A stretch of DNA of 64,000 nucleotides from Trifolium pratense (GCF_020283565.1 NC_060060.1:73517257-73581256), one strand, 5' to 3'. Counted from the stretch's first letter, positions 46,886 to 62,474 are shown. Notes: a model not told the origin generated them from the letters alone. Made by a program: numbers and translations.

Positions 46886-47078
46886 CCTTGCCGTTAATCT
46901 TTATGTGTCTCAATAGCATATCAAATGATTTTGGATTTGTCTGAAATTTTACACAAATGATCTATATGATGTAAACTTTCAATCCAACGGTGGATTTTAT
47001 AAAATTTATATCGGTTAAAACGTTATTGAGAGGTGTAACATTTGGTGTCAAACTAGTTGGTGTCAACGGATCCTGTCT
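46886..47078. repeat. Third arm of the 44343 MITE, joined to the palindrome
   Basis: This 190-bp segment (ccgttaatctttatgtgtct ... gtgtcaacggatcctgtctc) is the reverse complement of the left arm at 44343-44533. It shares that arm's specific bases (ctttatgtgtctcaatagc, tttgtctg) rather than those of the nearer arm at 44548-44740. It starts abruptly at the end of the palindrome arm, without the gggtctaaatt border seen on the left. Confidence 0.8.
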
Positions 47079-47093
47079 CTATATATATATATA

Positions 47094-47917
47094 ATTGTAA
47101 AGCAAATTTTTTTTTGCTATGTGGCAGCCTAACAAAGCTTCTTTTTTTTTTTTTTTCTTTTTTCTAAGCAATAGTTGATGCTTATGTGTCATATATCATT
47201 ACATTACATGCTTATGTATACTTTCTAAATGATGATGTGTCATTTTAAGAAACATGGTATGACATATGAAGTGAGGAGAACAAAATTAAATTGCTCATTT
47301 ATGACTTCCAATGCTAACCGTAGTTTTCTCATTTTTTTTCTTAATTGTTCACTTAAGTATGCACTACAAGGATAATAAAAGGCCAAAGCAGTTACATTTC
47401 CATGAGGTATTGATAGTAGGAAATTTTCATGAGCAACGGCTGTATATTTCATCTTCCATACATTGAAATTAAAACACATTTTGGTGTCTTGAATGTATTA
47501 ATTTAAAGGTTATTGTGTGTTTATATATAGTTACATTTCAAGCATTGGTCTTTTTGTTCATTATCAATTGCTTAGAATGTTCATACTATATGGTCGTTCT
47601 TTTATTTTTATTTTTTTGTACTTATTTTGAGTGTCAAGCATTTGACATGAAAAAACAATTCTAACATTATGCTTATATAAAATGAAAATTTATCTTCTAT
47701 AAATTCTTGCTAGGACATGCATCATTGCTTGCATGATGCTTCATTATCTTCGTTTTCTCCTTTAATTTATGGATTAGTTGGTTCTTCTTCATTCTTTTCA
47801 TTTTTATATTAAGCATGTATTCATCAATTGCCTAATAAAGAGTTTATTGTTTTCTTAGAATGTTACCCTCTTTTCTTTTTTTAATTTTGCTTTCAAGTTA
47901 TCTGTATAACAATAAGA
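47094..47917. other. AT-rich region, no gene recognised
   Basis: T-rich spacer. A gctatgtggcagcct word near 47118 resembles those near Helitron 5' ends. The minus-strand frame at 47240-47479 has no recognisable domain. Confidence 0.3.
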
Positions 47918-48600
47918 ATTAAGAGGATTTTATATTATTTTGTGTGTGTTTGCAGATCTCAAATTCATTCTTGGTGTCTCAATCAACATTAGAAGAAAAC
48001 AGGAAAAAACCAGGTAATTGAAGAAATATTGCACTTCATTTATTTTTTATATCTTGGGTTTTTTTTGTTTGTGTGTTTGCAGAACATAGATTCGTCCTTT
48101 GTGTCTCAATCAACATCGAAAAGACCTGTTGTGTCACGATGTCATGCCTTCTGGAATATTTTTAACGTGTGTATTTGATATTGGTCTATTCAATTTTCAA
48201 GGTTTTGTGCTTAATTTCTTTTAAAATACTTTTATGGATAGATTTGAATCTTTGAAATAGAATTAAGAGGATTTTATATTCTTTTGTGTGTGTTTGCAAA
48301 TCTCAAATTCATTATTTGTGTCTCAATCAACATTAGAAGAAAACAGGAAAAAACGAGGTAATTGAATAAATATTGCACTTCGTTTATTTTTTATATCTTG
48401 GTTTTTTTTTTTGTGTATTTGCAGAACATAGATTCATCCTTTGTGTCTCAATCAACATCGGAAAGGCCTATTGTGTCACGATGTCATGCCTTTTGGAATA
48501 TTTTTATCATGTGTGTTTGATATTGGTCTATTCAATTTTCATGGTTTTGTGCTTAATTTCTTTTAAAATATTTTTATGGATAGATTTGAATATCTGACTA
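47918..48600 (+). repeat. Two tandem ~343-bp copies, each with two exon-like segments
   Basis: Copy 1 is about 47918-48260 and copy 2 about 48261-48600. Each contains a first segment after tttgca(g/a) reading NSFLVSQSTLEENRKKP-like and bounded by gtaattg, then a second segment after tttgcag reading SSFVSQSTS and leading into cctgttgtgtcacgatgtca. The two segments are themselves related (gtgtctcaatcaacat), so four copies exist. In copy 2 the first acceptor has changed from cag to caa. I do not recognise the protein; the pieces could be captured exons inside a Helitron-type region. Confidence 0.6.
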
Positions 48601-49413
48601 TCTTTGAAATACTTCTATGGTCTTTTTAGGATAATTGTTTAATTTTATATGATATTGAGTGGATTTGGTAATTTCATGTATACTTTAAGTATTTAATGGA
48701 TATTTGTGTATAATTATATAAATGCAAAGTCATTGTAGAGTCATTGCATTCTTTTGAATAAGAAAAATTGTAAATTGCTTCGAGGAGAGTAAGAGTAAGC
48801 AGTTACACTATTTGATGCATTTGATTCATAATTTAAAGGAACTGAATCAATGGATTAGAAAGATAAAAAATGTCCAAAGATAAATTACATTTTAACAAGA
48901 GTTTATTCAAACCTTTCCGATGAGCAATGCTAAGCGTATTTTTGCCTCTATACTAAGATTAAAAAAAAAATCATATGATTGTACCAAGACGATCCACAAA
49001 AAATAAAAAATTCTTACATATAATTACAACGTCAAGATAAAGTATGATGTATTTCTTAAAGCTTATGCAAGCATTTCATTCATTTTTAGTTCATTTTTTT
49101 AAAGTCTCCTTTCACATGCTTAGTGAATTGATAATCTCATCATTTTGTTTCAGTGCTACTCATCATTTTAATAATGTCGTGACTTTATTTAAAATATATT
49201 TAGAGGGATTAAAAATATATATTTAACCTTATAAAATATTACTTACACATGCATGATAAAGTTGTTTTAAAAGCTCTTTTGAAAGCTCTTTATAACAACT
49301 TTATCATGCTCTACTTAATACCCACTCATGAATTTGATATTTAATTATTAAAATAGATGTATTTTTTAAAAAATAATTTTCTCCTACATACCTTTTGAAT
49401 TTCCAACTACCTA
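48601..49413. other. AT-rich region, no gene recognised
   Basis: No coding or repeat signal can be named apart from a small inverted pair at 49255-49310 (gataaagttgttttaaaagc and its complement). Confidence 0.35.
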
Positions 49414-50951
49414 TCTATACATTAAAACAAACTACATTAATACTGATGTGGCAGCTCTAAAACATTAAAAAGCTTATGTGACAGCTCCAAAATTAACTTT
49501 TGATTATAACTTTTGTAAAATAACTTTTGATTATATTTTTCTATACAAAATTAACTACATTTTTTAGTTTGTGTGAAATGATTAAAACAACTTATAATTT
49601 GTGACGAAGGTAGTAATTTTTTTTTTTACTAAAAACAGTGTGATCATATTGAAAACTTTATAGTTCAAAGAGCAAATTTATATTTACCTCCCGATCTAAG
49701 ACATGTATGTAAAGCCATCAGACCATACTATAGAAGTTATCATCATAAAATGTCTGAATGATATATTTGAAAGTTGTTTGATTTTGCTTTTTTATTTACA
49801 TGATTTCATTTTTTTTAAACAAAAAATAATTTCATAACTAAAGATAGAAAAAAATTGTTGATAATAACTATTTATAATTGACTATTTTTATCTGTCTCTC
49901 TATATTATATAAATTGACGAAAATAAAATGTTTAAAAATATTTTAATTGTATTTTTAAAAAATAATATATTTATCAAAATTATTATTATTAATAAAATTT
50001 TCTTAAACATCATTCTAAAAAAACAATTTTTCTTAAATTATTTGAGTGATTTCATTTATTTAAAAAATAATAATAATTTCATAACTAAAGTTAGAATAAA
50101 ATTTTGATAGTACCTATTTATAATTGACAATTTTTTTTCCTAAAACCTAAAAATATGTTAAAATAAACAACAAATAAATAATTTTTTGAAGAGTGAAATA
50201 ATTGTCTATGTCAAAAGCAATTTTTTATCCATTTTTTTATATTATATATTCAATTGACGAAATAAAAATGTTTGAAAATATTTTAATTATATTTTTAAAA
50301 AAATATTTATCAGAATTGTTATTACTAATGAAATTTTCTTAAAAATCATTCTAATGAAGCCCGTGTAACGCACGGGTTGAAGAGTACATCTTTCAATATT
50401 TAGTTTAATATAAAATGCCTCTTTAAAGTATAAAAAAATTAATACTTCAAAATAATTTACGATTAATTAACATGTCATCTTATTCTTATAAATTAAAGGT
50501 CAAGACAAGTATCAACCACTTTTTCATATATAAAATAATAATGAGATTGAAGTATAATTAAGATAAAATCAAAAAATCAAAAAATACATTAAAATATAAA
50601 TTACACTAATTTGATGATATATAAATCAAACACAGAAAAAATAAGATTAATAAAACAAATTTTTAATATAATACACTAATCGACTGCACTTCTATTAATT
50701 TCTATATACATCTGAATGACACATTGTCTGTGTTTAAAACAATTTTTATCTATCTATCTATCTATCTATATTATAGATTCACTTGAATGGAGAAAAAAAT
50801 TAAAAATATTTTAAAAGTCACTTTTATAATCGAAGAATAATTCAACACATCTAAAAAAATTATCATTTTTAATACAATTTATTATAAAACACAACTTTTT
50901 TTAAAAAAACATTCTAATCAAACCCGTGCAACGCACGGGTTGAACACCTAG
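49414..50951 (+). mobile_element. Non-autonomous Helitron upstream of the DEAH helicase gene
   Basis: The 5' end is A|TCTATACATTAAAACAAAC with gatgtggcagctc about 30 bp on. The 3' end is the hairpin cccgtgcaacgcacggg (about 50923-50939), eight bases of spacer, then CTAG (50948-50951) followed by T, the standard Helitron terminus. The 1538-bp element has no Rep/helicase. A second, related hairpin (cccgtgtaacgcacggg, about 50361-50377) inside it looks like an older terminator whose CTAG has decayed. A (CTAT)n run lies near 50745-50768. The element ends 375 bp before the helicase ATG. Confidence 0.75.
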
Positions 50952-51326
50952 TTATATTTATAATTAGTATCAAAACTTAAGAAGTGAGAGCAGTATTTTA
51001 GAAGAAAAACAAAAGTAAATGGAAAAAAAAGTGAGATTTTATAGGCTTTTTATAGCAGTGCGGGTCTTATAGGCCCAATATAGTTTGATTTTAAAAGACC
51101 CGGTTTACCCATTAGTATTGTCGGTTTACCCCGTTTTTCCATTAGTATACCACCGGTTTAGCCCTAACGTTGGCGAGCGAGGGCCTGCGTGCGTGTTTTC
51201 TAGGGTCTTCCTTCAATTTCACTCTCGTCCCACACTTGTCCTCAATATATTATTGTGTGTGTGTGGAATTTGTGAAAGGTATATTCTGATTTGAAACGGT
51301 GCCGAATTGTTATTATTAGGGTTTTG
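50952..51326 (+). promoter_or_regulatory. Promoter and leader of the DEAH helicase gene
   Basis: Only 375 bp separate the Helitron end from the start codon. The GC content rises (gttggcgagcgagggcctgc, about 51170) and ttctagggtcttcc and tattagggttttg words, common in plant 5' leaders of housekeeping genes, precede the ATG. A short gt repeat lies at 51253-51263. No TATA box stands out. Confidence 0.45.
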
Positions 51327-55030
<3,704 letters not shown>

Positions 55031-56046
55031 AGGAAGCCTTACCATACCTTTTCTGCCTTTGGATTGAAATTTGATGTTTCATCTCCTGCAAGTTGACATC
55101 ATAATATCGTCATGGGAATGTTCACTATACTACTTCCTTATTTCCTTTGAAGGACATGCTGATTGTCAGTAATTTTAGTGAAAGAATTGGCAGAGTTCCT
55201 TGTACCACTAGAGTAGTAACATTTTATATTCCTAGACCTTGTTCTGTTGTACCTTACGGATTTATTTATCGAGGTCAAATTTGTTTTTCGGGATGCGATT
55301 GTTATATTTAGCAAGCGTCTGGAATATACGATTTTGTTTTGAAGTAATGTCAACTGGTAATGCTTTACTCCAATATTCTGGCATGTCATCTTTTTGGCAT
55401 GTTGTTCTGTTTGTTGCACTCCCCTCTTATTTATGAATTGCCAAAAGTAAAATTACTTCTTTTTTGAAACCCTTGCTGAAATTTGTGCAAGTTCTAAATT
55501 GAATCATGCGTGTTTATTCTTTATTTGATTTGATGGAACCAGTTTTTAAAGTGATCAAATCTACATAAATTTTATTGAACCAATCTCGGCATCATAAGCA
55601 AATTGCAATAACAAAGTTGGTGTGTCACTGGCCATCAAACATGATTGAAAGCCATCAAATTGGGTATGCATTTTATAGTTTAACAATGTCTTTCACTAAT
55701 GAGGTTGTGACAGCATCAACTAAGCTTGTGAATAACTTATACTTGCCTTTACAGAAGTTTGAGATACCTCTCCTGCAAAAATAGTTGTTTAGATTAGCCT
55801 TTACTGATTATTAACTTTGTAACTGTCACTCTAAAATGTTTGATATGAAACTGCAAGTTGAGTTTGAATCAATTTGCGTAGTTTGCAAAAGTAACCTATT
55901 TTGATAGTAGCTTTTTTTTACCTCAGGCGCTCTGAATTATATAAAATGTTTGCTTTTAAATGATAGCTATTATAGTCACTCATGAATTTTTTCTGACAAT
56001 GAGTAAAAACAAGTTATGTCATCTTTTTAGCATGTTCTATTTTCTG

Positions 56047-56101
<55 letters not shown>

Positions 56102-56191
56102 CACTCACAAGAGAGCAATCAATATTTTCCTGAGTAAGTATGTAATAGAGAAGGATGTTGAAGAGCTGAGAAGAAGGAGTGGAGAAGATAA
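55031..56191. other. 3' flank of the helicase gene, no further gene
   Basis: 3' UTR and spacer. Several frames (55138-55419, 55239-55436, 55575-55784) have no recognisable domain. A CA microsatellite lies near the end. Confidence 0.4.
56049..56099. repeat. (CA)n microsatellite
   Basis: About 25 uninterrupted CA units, 93 bp before the copia element's target duplication. Confidence 0.95.
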
Positions 56192-56196
56192 AGAAC

Positions 56197-56428
56197 TGTT
56201 ATGATATAAAGGAGAGGGAAAAATAGAAAGAAAGATTCATTATATTGAATTGAATGAATTCTAATACAAGTTCATGATCCTTATATAGTGTAGATTAGGA
56301 TCCATGATAAGCTAGTGTATATCTAACATATGCTAACTTATACTACAAGTTAGTTACAAAACTAAACTAACTATTTACATTTGTCTCCATTTCATCATTC
56401 CTTTGATCATTCTTATTGATACTTAACA
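56197..56428 (-). repeat. 3' LTR of the copia element
   Basis: 232 bp with TGTTATGATATAAAGG at one end and TTGATACTTAACA at the other. It differs from the other LTR by one base (agctagtg against agctggtg) and lacks a 12-bp duplication. Confidence 0.92.
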
Positions 56429-59400
56429 TCCTCCCACAGGCTGATGCTTGGTAGATATCAAGCAATCCAAGCTTGGACATGAAATGATTGAACTTGGGCA
56501 CTGGCAGAACTTTTGTTAGGAAATCTGCTAATTGATCTTGTGTGGATATGGGAAGCAGTCTCATTAATCCATTTTGTACCTTTTCCCTAACAATGTGACA
56601 GTCTATCTCTATATGTTTAGTTCTTTCATGAAAGACTGGATTTGAAGCTATATGCAATGCACTTTGATTATCACAAAACAAGACTGGCTGCTTAACACAT
56701 TCTATCTGCAAGTCTTTCAGTAGGTATAGAAGCCAAGTCAATTCACAAGTTGCTGATGAGAGTGCTCTATATTCTGCTTCAGAGGAAGATTTTGAAATAG
56801 TGGACTGTTTCTTTGCCTTCCATGATACGAGAGATGAACCAAGAAAGAAACAATAACCACTTGTAGATCTTCTTGTATCTAAACATCCAGCCCAATCTGC
56901 ATCTGAGTATCCAAGTAACTGCATATCTGAATTTCTGCGAAAGATAAGGCCTCTTCCTGGATTATGTTTGAGGTATCTAATAACCCTACATGCTGCTTTG
57001 TAGTGAGTTACAGTTGGATTATGTAAAAATTGACTCAACTGTTGAGTAGCAAATGTGATATCTGGTCTGGTGTTGGTGAGGTACAATAGTTTTCCAACAA
57101 GTCTTCTATACAAACTTATGTCCTCAAATGGTTTACCATTATCTTGATGTAGTTTGATGGATGGATCTAATGGTGTAGAAGCAGGTTTAGATCCAAGCAA
57201 ACCAGAATCATGAAGCAAATCCAGGCAATACTTTCTCTGAGATATACTTATCCCTTCTTTGGAATGAGCAACTTCCAAACCAAGGAAATATTTTACCACA
57301 CCTAAATCCTTAATTTTGAAATTGTTGTCCAAGATAGTTTTGATTCTAGTGATCTCTTGTATATCAGTGCCAGTCAAAATCACATCATCAACATATATTA
57401 ACAATGCAGTAAAATGACTTTGTTGATTGATGGTAAATAGAGAGTAGTCAGATGTGGACTGTGTATATCCCTCCTTGACTAACAAGGATGTGAGTTTCTC
57501 ATACCATTTACGACTAGCCTGTTTCAAACCATACAAACTCTTGAGCAACTTGCATACTTGATTAGGCTTTGCACACTGAACACCATCTGGAATTTTCATA
57601 TACACATTTTCTTGCAAGTCTCCATGCAAGAAAACATTGTTGACATCAAGTTGGTGTACAAGCCAGCTCTTAATAGATGCAATAGCAAGTAACATTCTAA
57701 CAGTTGTAAGCTTGGCTACTGATGAGAAAGTATCAAAGAAGTCTAAACCTTCTATTTGATTGTAACCTTTAGCTACAAGTCTGGCCTTATATCTTTCAAC
57801 AGTTCCATCAGATTTATGCTTAATTTTGTATACTCACTTACTGCCAATAGGTTTGATATTGGGTGGTAAGTCAACAATTTTCCAAGTGCCAGTACGAGCT
57901 AAGGCCTCTAGTTCAGAATTCATAGCCTGAATCCAGTGTTCTGACTTGCAAGCTTCACTATAGGTTTTAAGTTCTGTGTGTTGTGTGAGAGACAAAGTGT
58001 AGACACTACGTGAAGAAGACAGTTGATCTAAAGAATGAAATGAGGGGATAGGATAGAGAGTACCTGAAGATGAAGATTGCAATGATTCACCTGATGAATT
58101 GCACACAAAGTCAGACAGATAAGTAGGCTTATGTTTCACTCTTGCTGGTCTAACAATTGGTGGTGGAGTGGGAGATGAATCATTTTGATGAGAGAGTGAT
58201 GGGAGGGAAGGAGATGGTATATCAGTAGGGTTAGTAGCATTATTGTTGTGGTCAGTTGGTAGTGTGGTTAAGTCATGGGCAGGGTTAGGTGTAGGAATGT
58301 CAGAAGGTGTAGAATCAAAGGTGGAATGGTAATGCCAATGAATAGGTGAATTGTTTGTAGTGTATGGTAAAATGTGATCAAAATGAGTGACATTTCTGGA
58401 AATGAAAATGGTTTTAGAATCCAGATCAAATAGAATAGATCCTTTGACCCCTTGCTTGTAGCCTAAGAAAACACACTTTCTACCTCTTGGTGACAGTTTA
58501 GATCTATTGATGTTTAAAGTAGATGCATATGCAAGAGAGCCAAAAACTTTTAATTCACGTAAATTTGGTAAAGATTGATGAAGCATTTCATATGGAGATT
58601 TATGTTGAAGAACAGGAGTAGGAATTCTATTCATGATGTAAGTAGCATGTAAAACTGCATAGGACCAAAAAGTTTTAGGCAAATTTGAATGGTACAGTAG
58701 AGCTCTAGCAATGTTTAAAATGTGCTGATGCTTTCTCTCTACTCTACCATTCTACTGTGGAGACTCAACACAACTAGTTTGATGTAAAATACTTTTAGAG
58801 GAGTAAAAATCATTCATAAGAAACTCAGGACCATTATCTGATCTCACTATTTTGACTTGATGATTATGTTGAGTATGAATCATTTTTATCAAATTTACAA
58901 CATGATTTCTTGTCTCAGCTTTTGATTTCATTAAAACAATCCAAGTGTATTTGTTATAATCATCTACAGCAATAAGAAAATAAGAATGATGATGAAAAGA
59001 CTTTATTGAAATAGGACCCCAAATATCAAAGTGGATTATATCATAAGCATGAGTTGCTTTATTAAAGCTAGTACTATATGGTAGTTTCTTGTGCTTAGCA
59101 AGGTGACAAATGTCACATATTCCATTTGGATCTGCTATTACATAGGGAAATTTATTTTGTAAGCTAGCTAATCTAAGGTGGGAAGGGTGTCCTAATCTGA
59201 AATGCCAAAGGGATGACTTAGGGATAAATTTGTGGTTAGATCCATCAATGGATGCCACATGAGCTACTTTATCTGTAAGCTTGAGGTGATACAATCCATC
59301 ATGTTCCTCGGCTGAACCAATCATCTTCAAATTCTTCTTGTCATGAATAGTACAATGTGAATTAGTAAAATTGACTACATAGTGAGGTGACTGACACAAT

Positions 59401-60704
59401 TTTGAAACTGTAATCAAATTAATGGAGAAATTTGGAACATATATAACATCAGTAATGACAAATTGTGTTGAAAACTGAACAATACCAGAAAATTTTGCAA
59501 TGGCAAAATTACCATTAGGAAGAGTAATATTGATAGGATTAATTTCAATATATGATTGAAACCAAGATAAAGAGTTGCATATGTGGTGACTAGCACCTGA
59601 ATCAATGATCCAAGTACTAAGAACACATGCATTATGAGAGGTGGGAGATATACCTTTGTGAATCACTGATGTATGATCAGTGATCATAGAAGAACCAACC
59701 TTAACTGAACTTGCAGAGGCAGAAGTAGAAGCAAGATTAGAATTCTGAAGCAGTGACATTAGCTTATCATACTGCTCCTGAGAAATTGAAGGAGGAGTAG
59801 CTGCAACAGGCTCAGATGAGGCTCCCTCAGTTGCAGCATGAGCAGATGCAAAATTCTTCATATGTGGTGGAACACCATTTTTCTTGAAGCAATTCTCAAC
59901 AAAATGATTATCCTTGCCACAATCAGTGCAATTACGAGGAGGCTTGGAACCAGAAGCAACTTTGCTTGACTTAGCTGCATTAACAAGAATCTTAGATTCA
60001 TCAGGTTCAGTGAAGTTACCTTGGCGTTCATGTTGAATCACCATGTGAAAGACCTTGTTGATTGGAGGAAGAGGATCAATGAGCAAGATCTGTGACTTCA
60101 CAGTAGAAAAATTGTCATTCAAACCAGTAATGAAACGAATTGTTTGCAGAAGAGTGTGATTCCTGCGTGCAGAACGCATAGCCTCACAAGTACATCTTTG
60201 ACGACAAGTGCATGAAGGAAAAGGGAGATATAGCTCCAATTCTTCCCAAAGTACTCTGAGATCAGAGTAGAAATCAATAACAGAACGATTTTCTTGCTTC
60301 AAAGCATGAATTTCTTGTTGCAATTCAGAAATTCGAATCAAGTCACCTTGAGAGAAGCGTTCACGAAGATCATTCCAAATGTCAATGGTGTTTTCAAGGA
60401 AAACAACAGATTGAGCAATTGAAGGTGAAACTGAATTCAAGATCCATGAAGAAATCAATTGATTGCAACGGTGCCACGCACGAAAAGCAGGATCAAAATC
60501 ATCTTCAGGCATAGGAAGAGAACCATCAACAAACTTGAGCTTCATCTTAGCACCTAACGCACGTTTCATCGAACGCGCCCAAGATTAGTAGTTAGAACCG
60601 GTGAGGAGTGGAGTAACTACAACAGAAGTAGGTCCATCACCAGGATGAACGAAATAGGGAGATGAATTATCAAGAACAGGATCTGGAGCGTTGCGAGGAG
60701 GCAT
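56367..60704 (-). pseudogene. Copia gag-pol polyprotein broken by three nonsense codons
   Basis: The frame opens at ATG 60704-60702. It runs in the order gag (UBN2-type), zinc knuckle (CTDCGKDNHFVENC), protease (WIIDSGASHH), GAG-pre-integrase HHCC, integrase (HFDIWGP, SDNGPEF), reverse transcriptase (YVDDVILTG) and RNase H (YSDADWAGC, CDNQSALHIA). Its final codons (- strand) overlap the start of the 3' LTR, ending at 56367. Three in-frame stops interrupt it: TAA at 60587-60585 early in gag, TAG at 58754-58752 in integrase after VESPQ, and TGA at 57836-57834 after PIGSK, where the family has Trp. Apart from these stops the frame is continuous and all catalytic motifs are present. The products would normally form a virus-like particle, copy the RNA and insert the cDNA. 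This copy could do so only if helped by other copies. Confidence 0.9.
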
Positions 60705-60798
60705 GATTCCGTCGGAGAAGATGATCGGAAACAGATAACAGAAAACGGTTACGACAGCGGAAAAACGGTTACGGTGGATCTTAAGGCGGTTGATATCA

Positions 60799-61042
60799 TG
60801 TTATGATATAAAGGAGAGGGAAAAATAGAAAGAAAGATTCATTATATTGAATTGAATGAATTCTAATACAAGTTCATGATCCTTATATAGTGTAGATTAG
60901 GATCCATGATAAGCTGGTGTATATCTAACATATGCTAACTTATACTACAAGTTAGTTACAAAACTAAACTAACTATTTACATTTGTCTCCATTTCATCAT
61001 TCCTTTGATCATTCCTTTGATCATTCTTATTGATACTTAACA
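60799..61042 (-). repeat. 5' LTR of the copia element
   Basis: 244 bp. It is identical to the 3' LTR except for one base and a 12-bp tandem duplication (cctttgatcatt) at about 61005-61028. Confidence 0.92.
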
Positions 61043-61047
61043 AGAAC

Positions 61048-61513
61048 AATTTTCTTTGAAAGCATCAACACTCAGTAGTGAGTAATAGGAGAGTTTGAAA
61101 TTGAGGTATACATTTTATCATTCATTATATTTTCTCTTTCTTAAAATTTATATCCAGCGATAATTTGAAATAATCTTCCATTGCAATGCCTCAAAATTAA
61201 GTTCCATTCGGGAAATGTCATGGGAGACTCTGGACAGCTTTCCTTGCCTTAGCAAAGAGCATATATGGACCGTATGCATCCGTTGATATTTTAGAGAATG
61301 AGCTATATGTCACTTCTAGTTGTCAAAGGGTAAGGTTTGGAACCCTAAGAGCGGATTCCATAGATGCCTAAGAGGGGTAATTCAGCATTTGAAAACAAGC
61401 CATTCTAGAACAACCGAGGGCATGTCCCCAGGCGGATGCCAGAGCTGCTCCTTCTGTGCATCTTCCTTATTTAGCAGTTGGAACTCATCGACAATCCCCT
61501 CCCTTGATTTTTA
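61048..61513. other. Possible gene remnant, unrecognised
   Basis: GC content is higher than the surroundings, and short coding-like pieces occur in different + frames (GPYASVDILENELYVTSSCQ near 61260-61330; ARAAPSVHLPYLAVGTHRQS near 61440-61500). No known domain is recognised and the frames are broken, so this may be a decayed exon or chance. Confidence 0.25.
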
Positions 61514-61521
61514 CTTTTTAG

Positions 61522-62355
61522 CAATGTTATAAAAATCGGACCGATCGGTTCGACCGGTTCGGCCGTGAACCGGACACAGCACCGGTCCGGAACAAGTACC
61601 AGAACCGCTAGTCCATTAAACCGGGATAAACCCGCTTTGAACCGGTCTGAACCGGCAAACCGGAAAAACCAGCCGGTTCTCTTCTAAATAAAAAAAAACT
61701 GGAATTTCAAAAAAAAAAAAAATCTTTTCTATTTTCAAACTAGGGTAGAGTTATTCTTTTCACGGGAACATAAGTGCCAAACAGAAACATGAAAATGCCA
61801 CTGTTATTTGTTATAAGAAAAAGAAGAAGAAGAAAAAAATACACGGATGAATTTGAGAAATTAAGGAATAAATCTATTATAGTCACACAATAGTTTTTTA
61901 TTTCTTGATGGTCATACATAAGAAAGGAATGAAACAGATCTGAGTAAGAGAAAAAAAGAAGAAACAAGAAAATAAGAAGAAAAAGAAAGAAATTACGTGA
62001 GAGAATAAGATAGAAAGTGGAGTGGGGGCTGCTCACTAATAGGAAGAGAGGATATTTCAATTCTAGGGTTTAGCTTATAATTGGGCTTTTGGGTCAATAC
62101 AACTTGATAAAATAATGGCCCAATATATTATAAAATAAAACTAACTTTTTTTTTTAAGAGCTAACTTTCTTTTTTACTATGTAAAAAAAAAATCAAATTA
62201 TTGAGTCTAAAATTATTATTTATTCTTCAACATTATATTTATTTTTAATTAATCGGTTCAATAACGGTTTAATAGCGGTTCAACCAATTGAACCGATTGA
62301 ACAATGAACCGAAGCTCTCACTGGTTCGATCTTCGGTCCGATTTTTAAAACATTG
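61522..62355. mobile_element. hAT-like element with TTTTAAAAACCGG-type ends, copy 2
   Basis: The left end caatgttataaaaatcggac pairs with the right end, which reads caatgttttaaaaatcggac on the opposite strand. A perfect 8-bp duplication, CTTTTTAG, flanks it at 61514-61521 and 62356-62363. Subterminal aaccgg, accggtccgg and ggttcgacc words match the element at 36949-37828. The 834-bp element has no transposase. Confidence 0.85.
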
Positions 62356-62474
62356 CTTTTTAGTCACCAAATCCAGAATATCTCTCTCCTTGCTTTTTCT
62401 TCCACTTTTTACAGAGTATTTTTTTTCTTTTCTCTACTTTTTTGTTTTAGTTATTGTTTCCCTGTTACATTTTG

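Larger units (their letters stand above)
44757..46887. mobile_element. Large palindromic element with ~500-bp arms
   Basis: Sequence from about 44797 (agtgcaccttttcagttgga) to about 45845, less the LINE insertion, is repeated inverted from 46886 back to about 46380. Matching marks are gattaca(c)cctggagaga against its complement at 46650, ctgatctcatcaagactgtc against gacagtcttgatgagatcag at 46724, and caaatagagacttggttcgt against acgaaccaagtctctatttg at 46475. The left border starts with ggggatgctaatttagaccc and an exact small palindrome aatttagaccca/tgggtctaaatt (44768-44793). The centre is a hairpin minisatellite. No transposase is present. Confidence 0.8.
56197..61042 (-). mobile_element. 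Ty1/copia LTR retrotransposon, full length but defective
   Basis: The 4846-bp element has LTRs at 56197-56428 and 60799-61042, each starting TG and ending CA on the + strand. A 5-bp duplication, AGAAC, flanks it at 56192-56196 and 61043-61047. The coding strand is minus, so the 5' LTR is the right one. A purine tract (tgtgggagga on -) precedes the 3' LTR, as expected for the polypurine tract. The sequence after the 5' LTR (tgatatcaaccgcc on -) only partly resembles the usual initiator-Met primer site. The LTRs differ by one substitution and one 12-bp duplication, so the insertion is recent. Confidence 0.93.

Noticed and set aside
61320..61532. 70-residue open frame with many Cys and Ser
   Set aside because: Other frames of the same stretch look equally coding-like, none has a known domain, and it runs into the hAT element.
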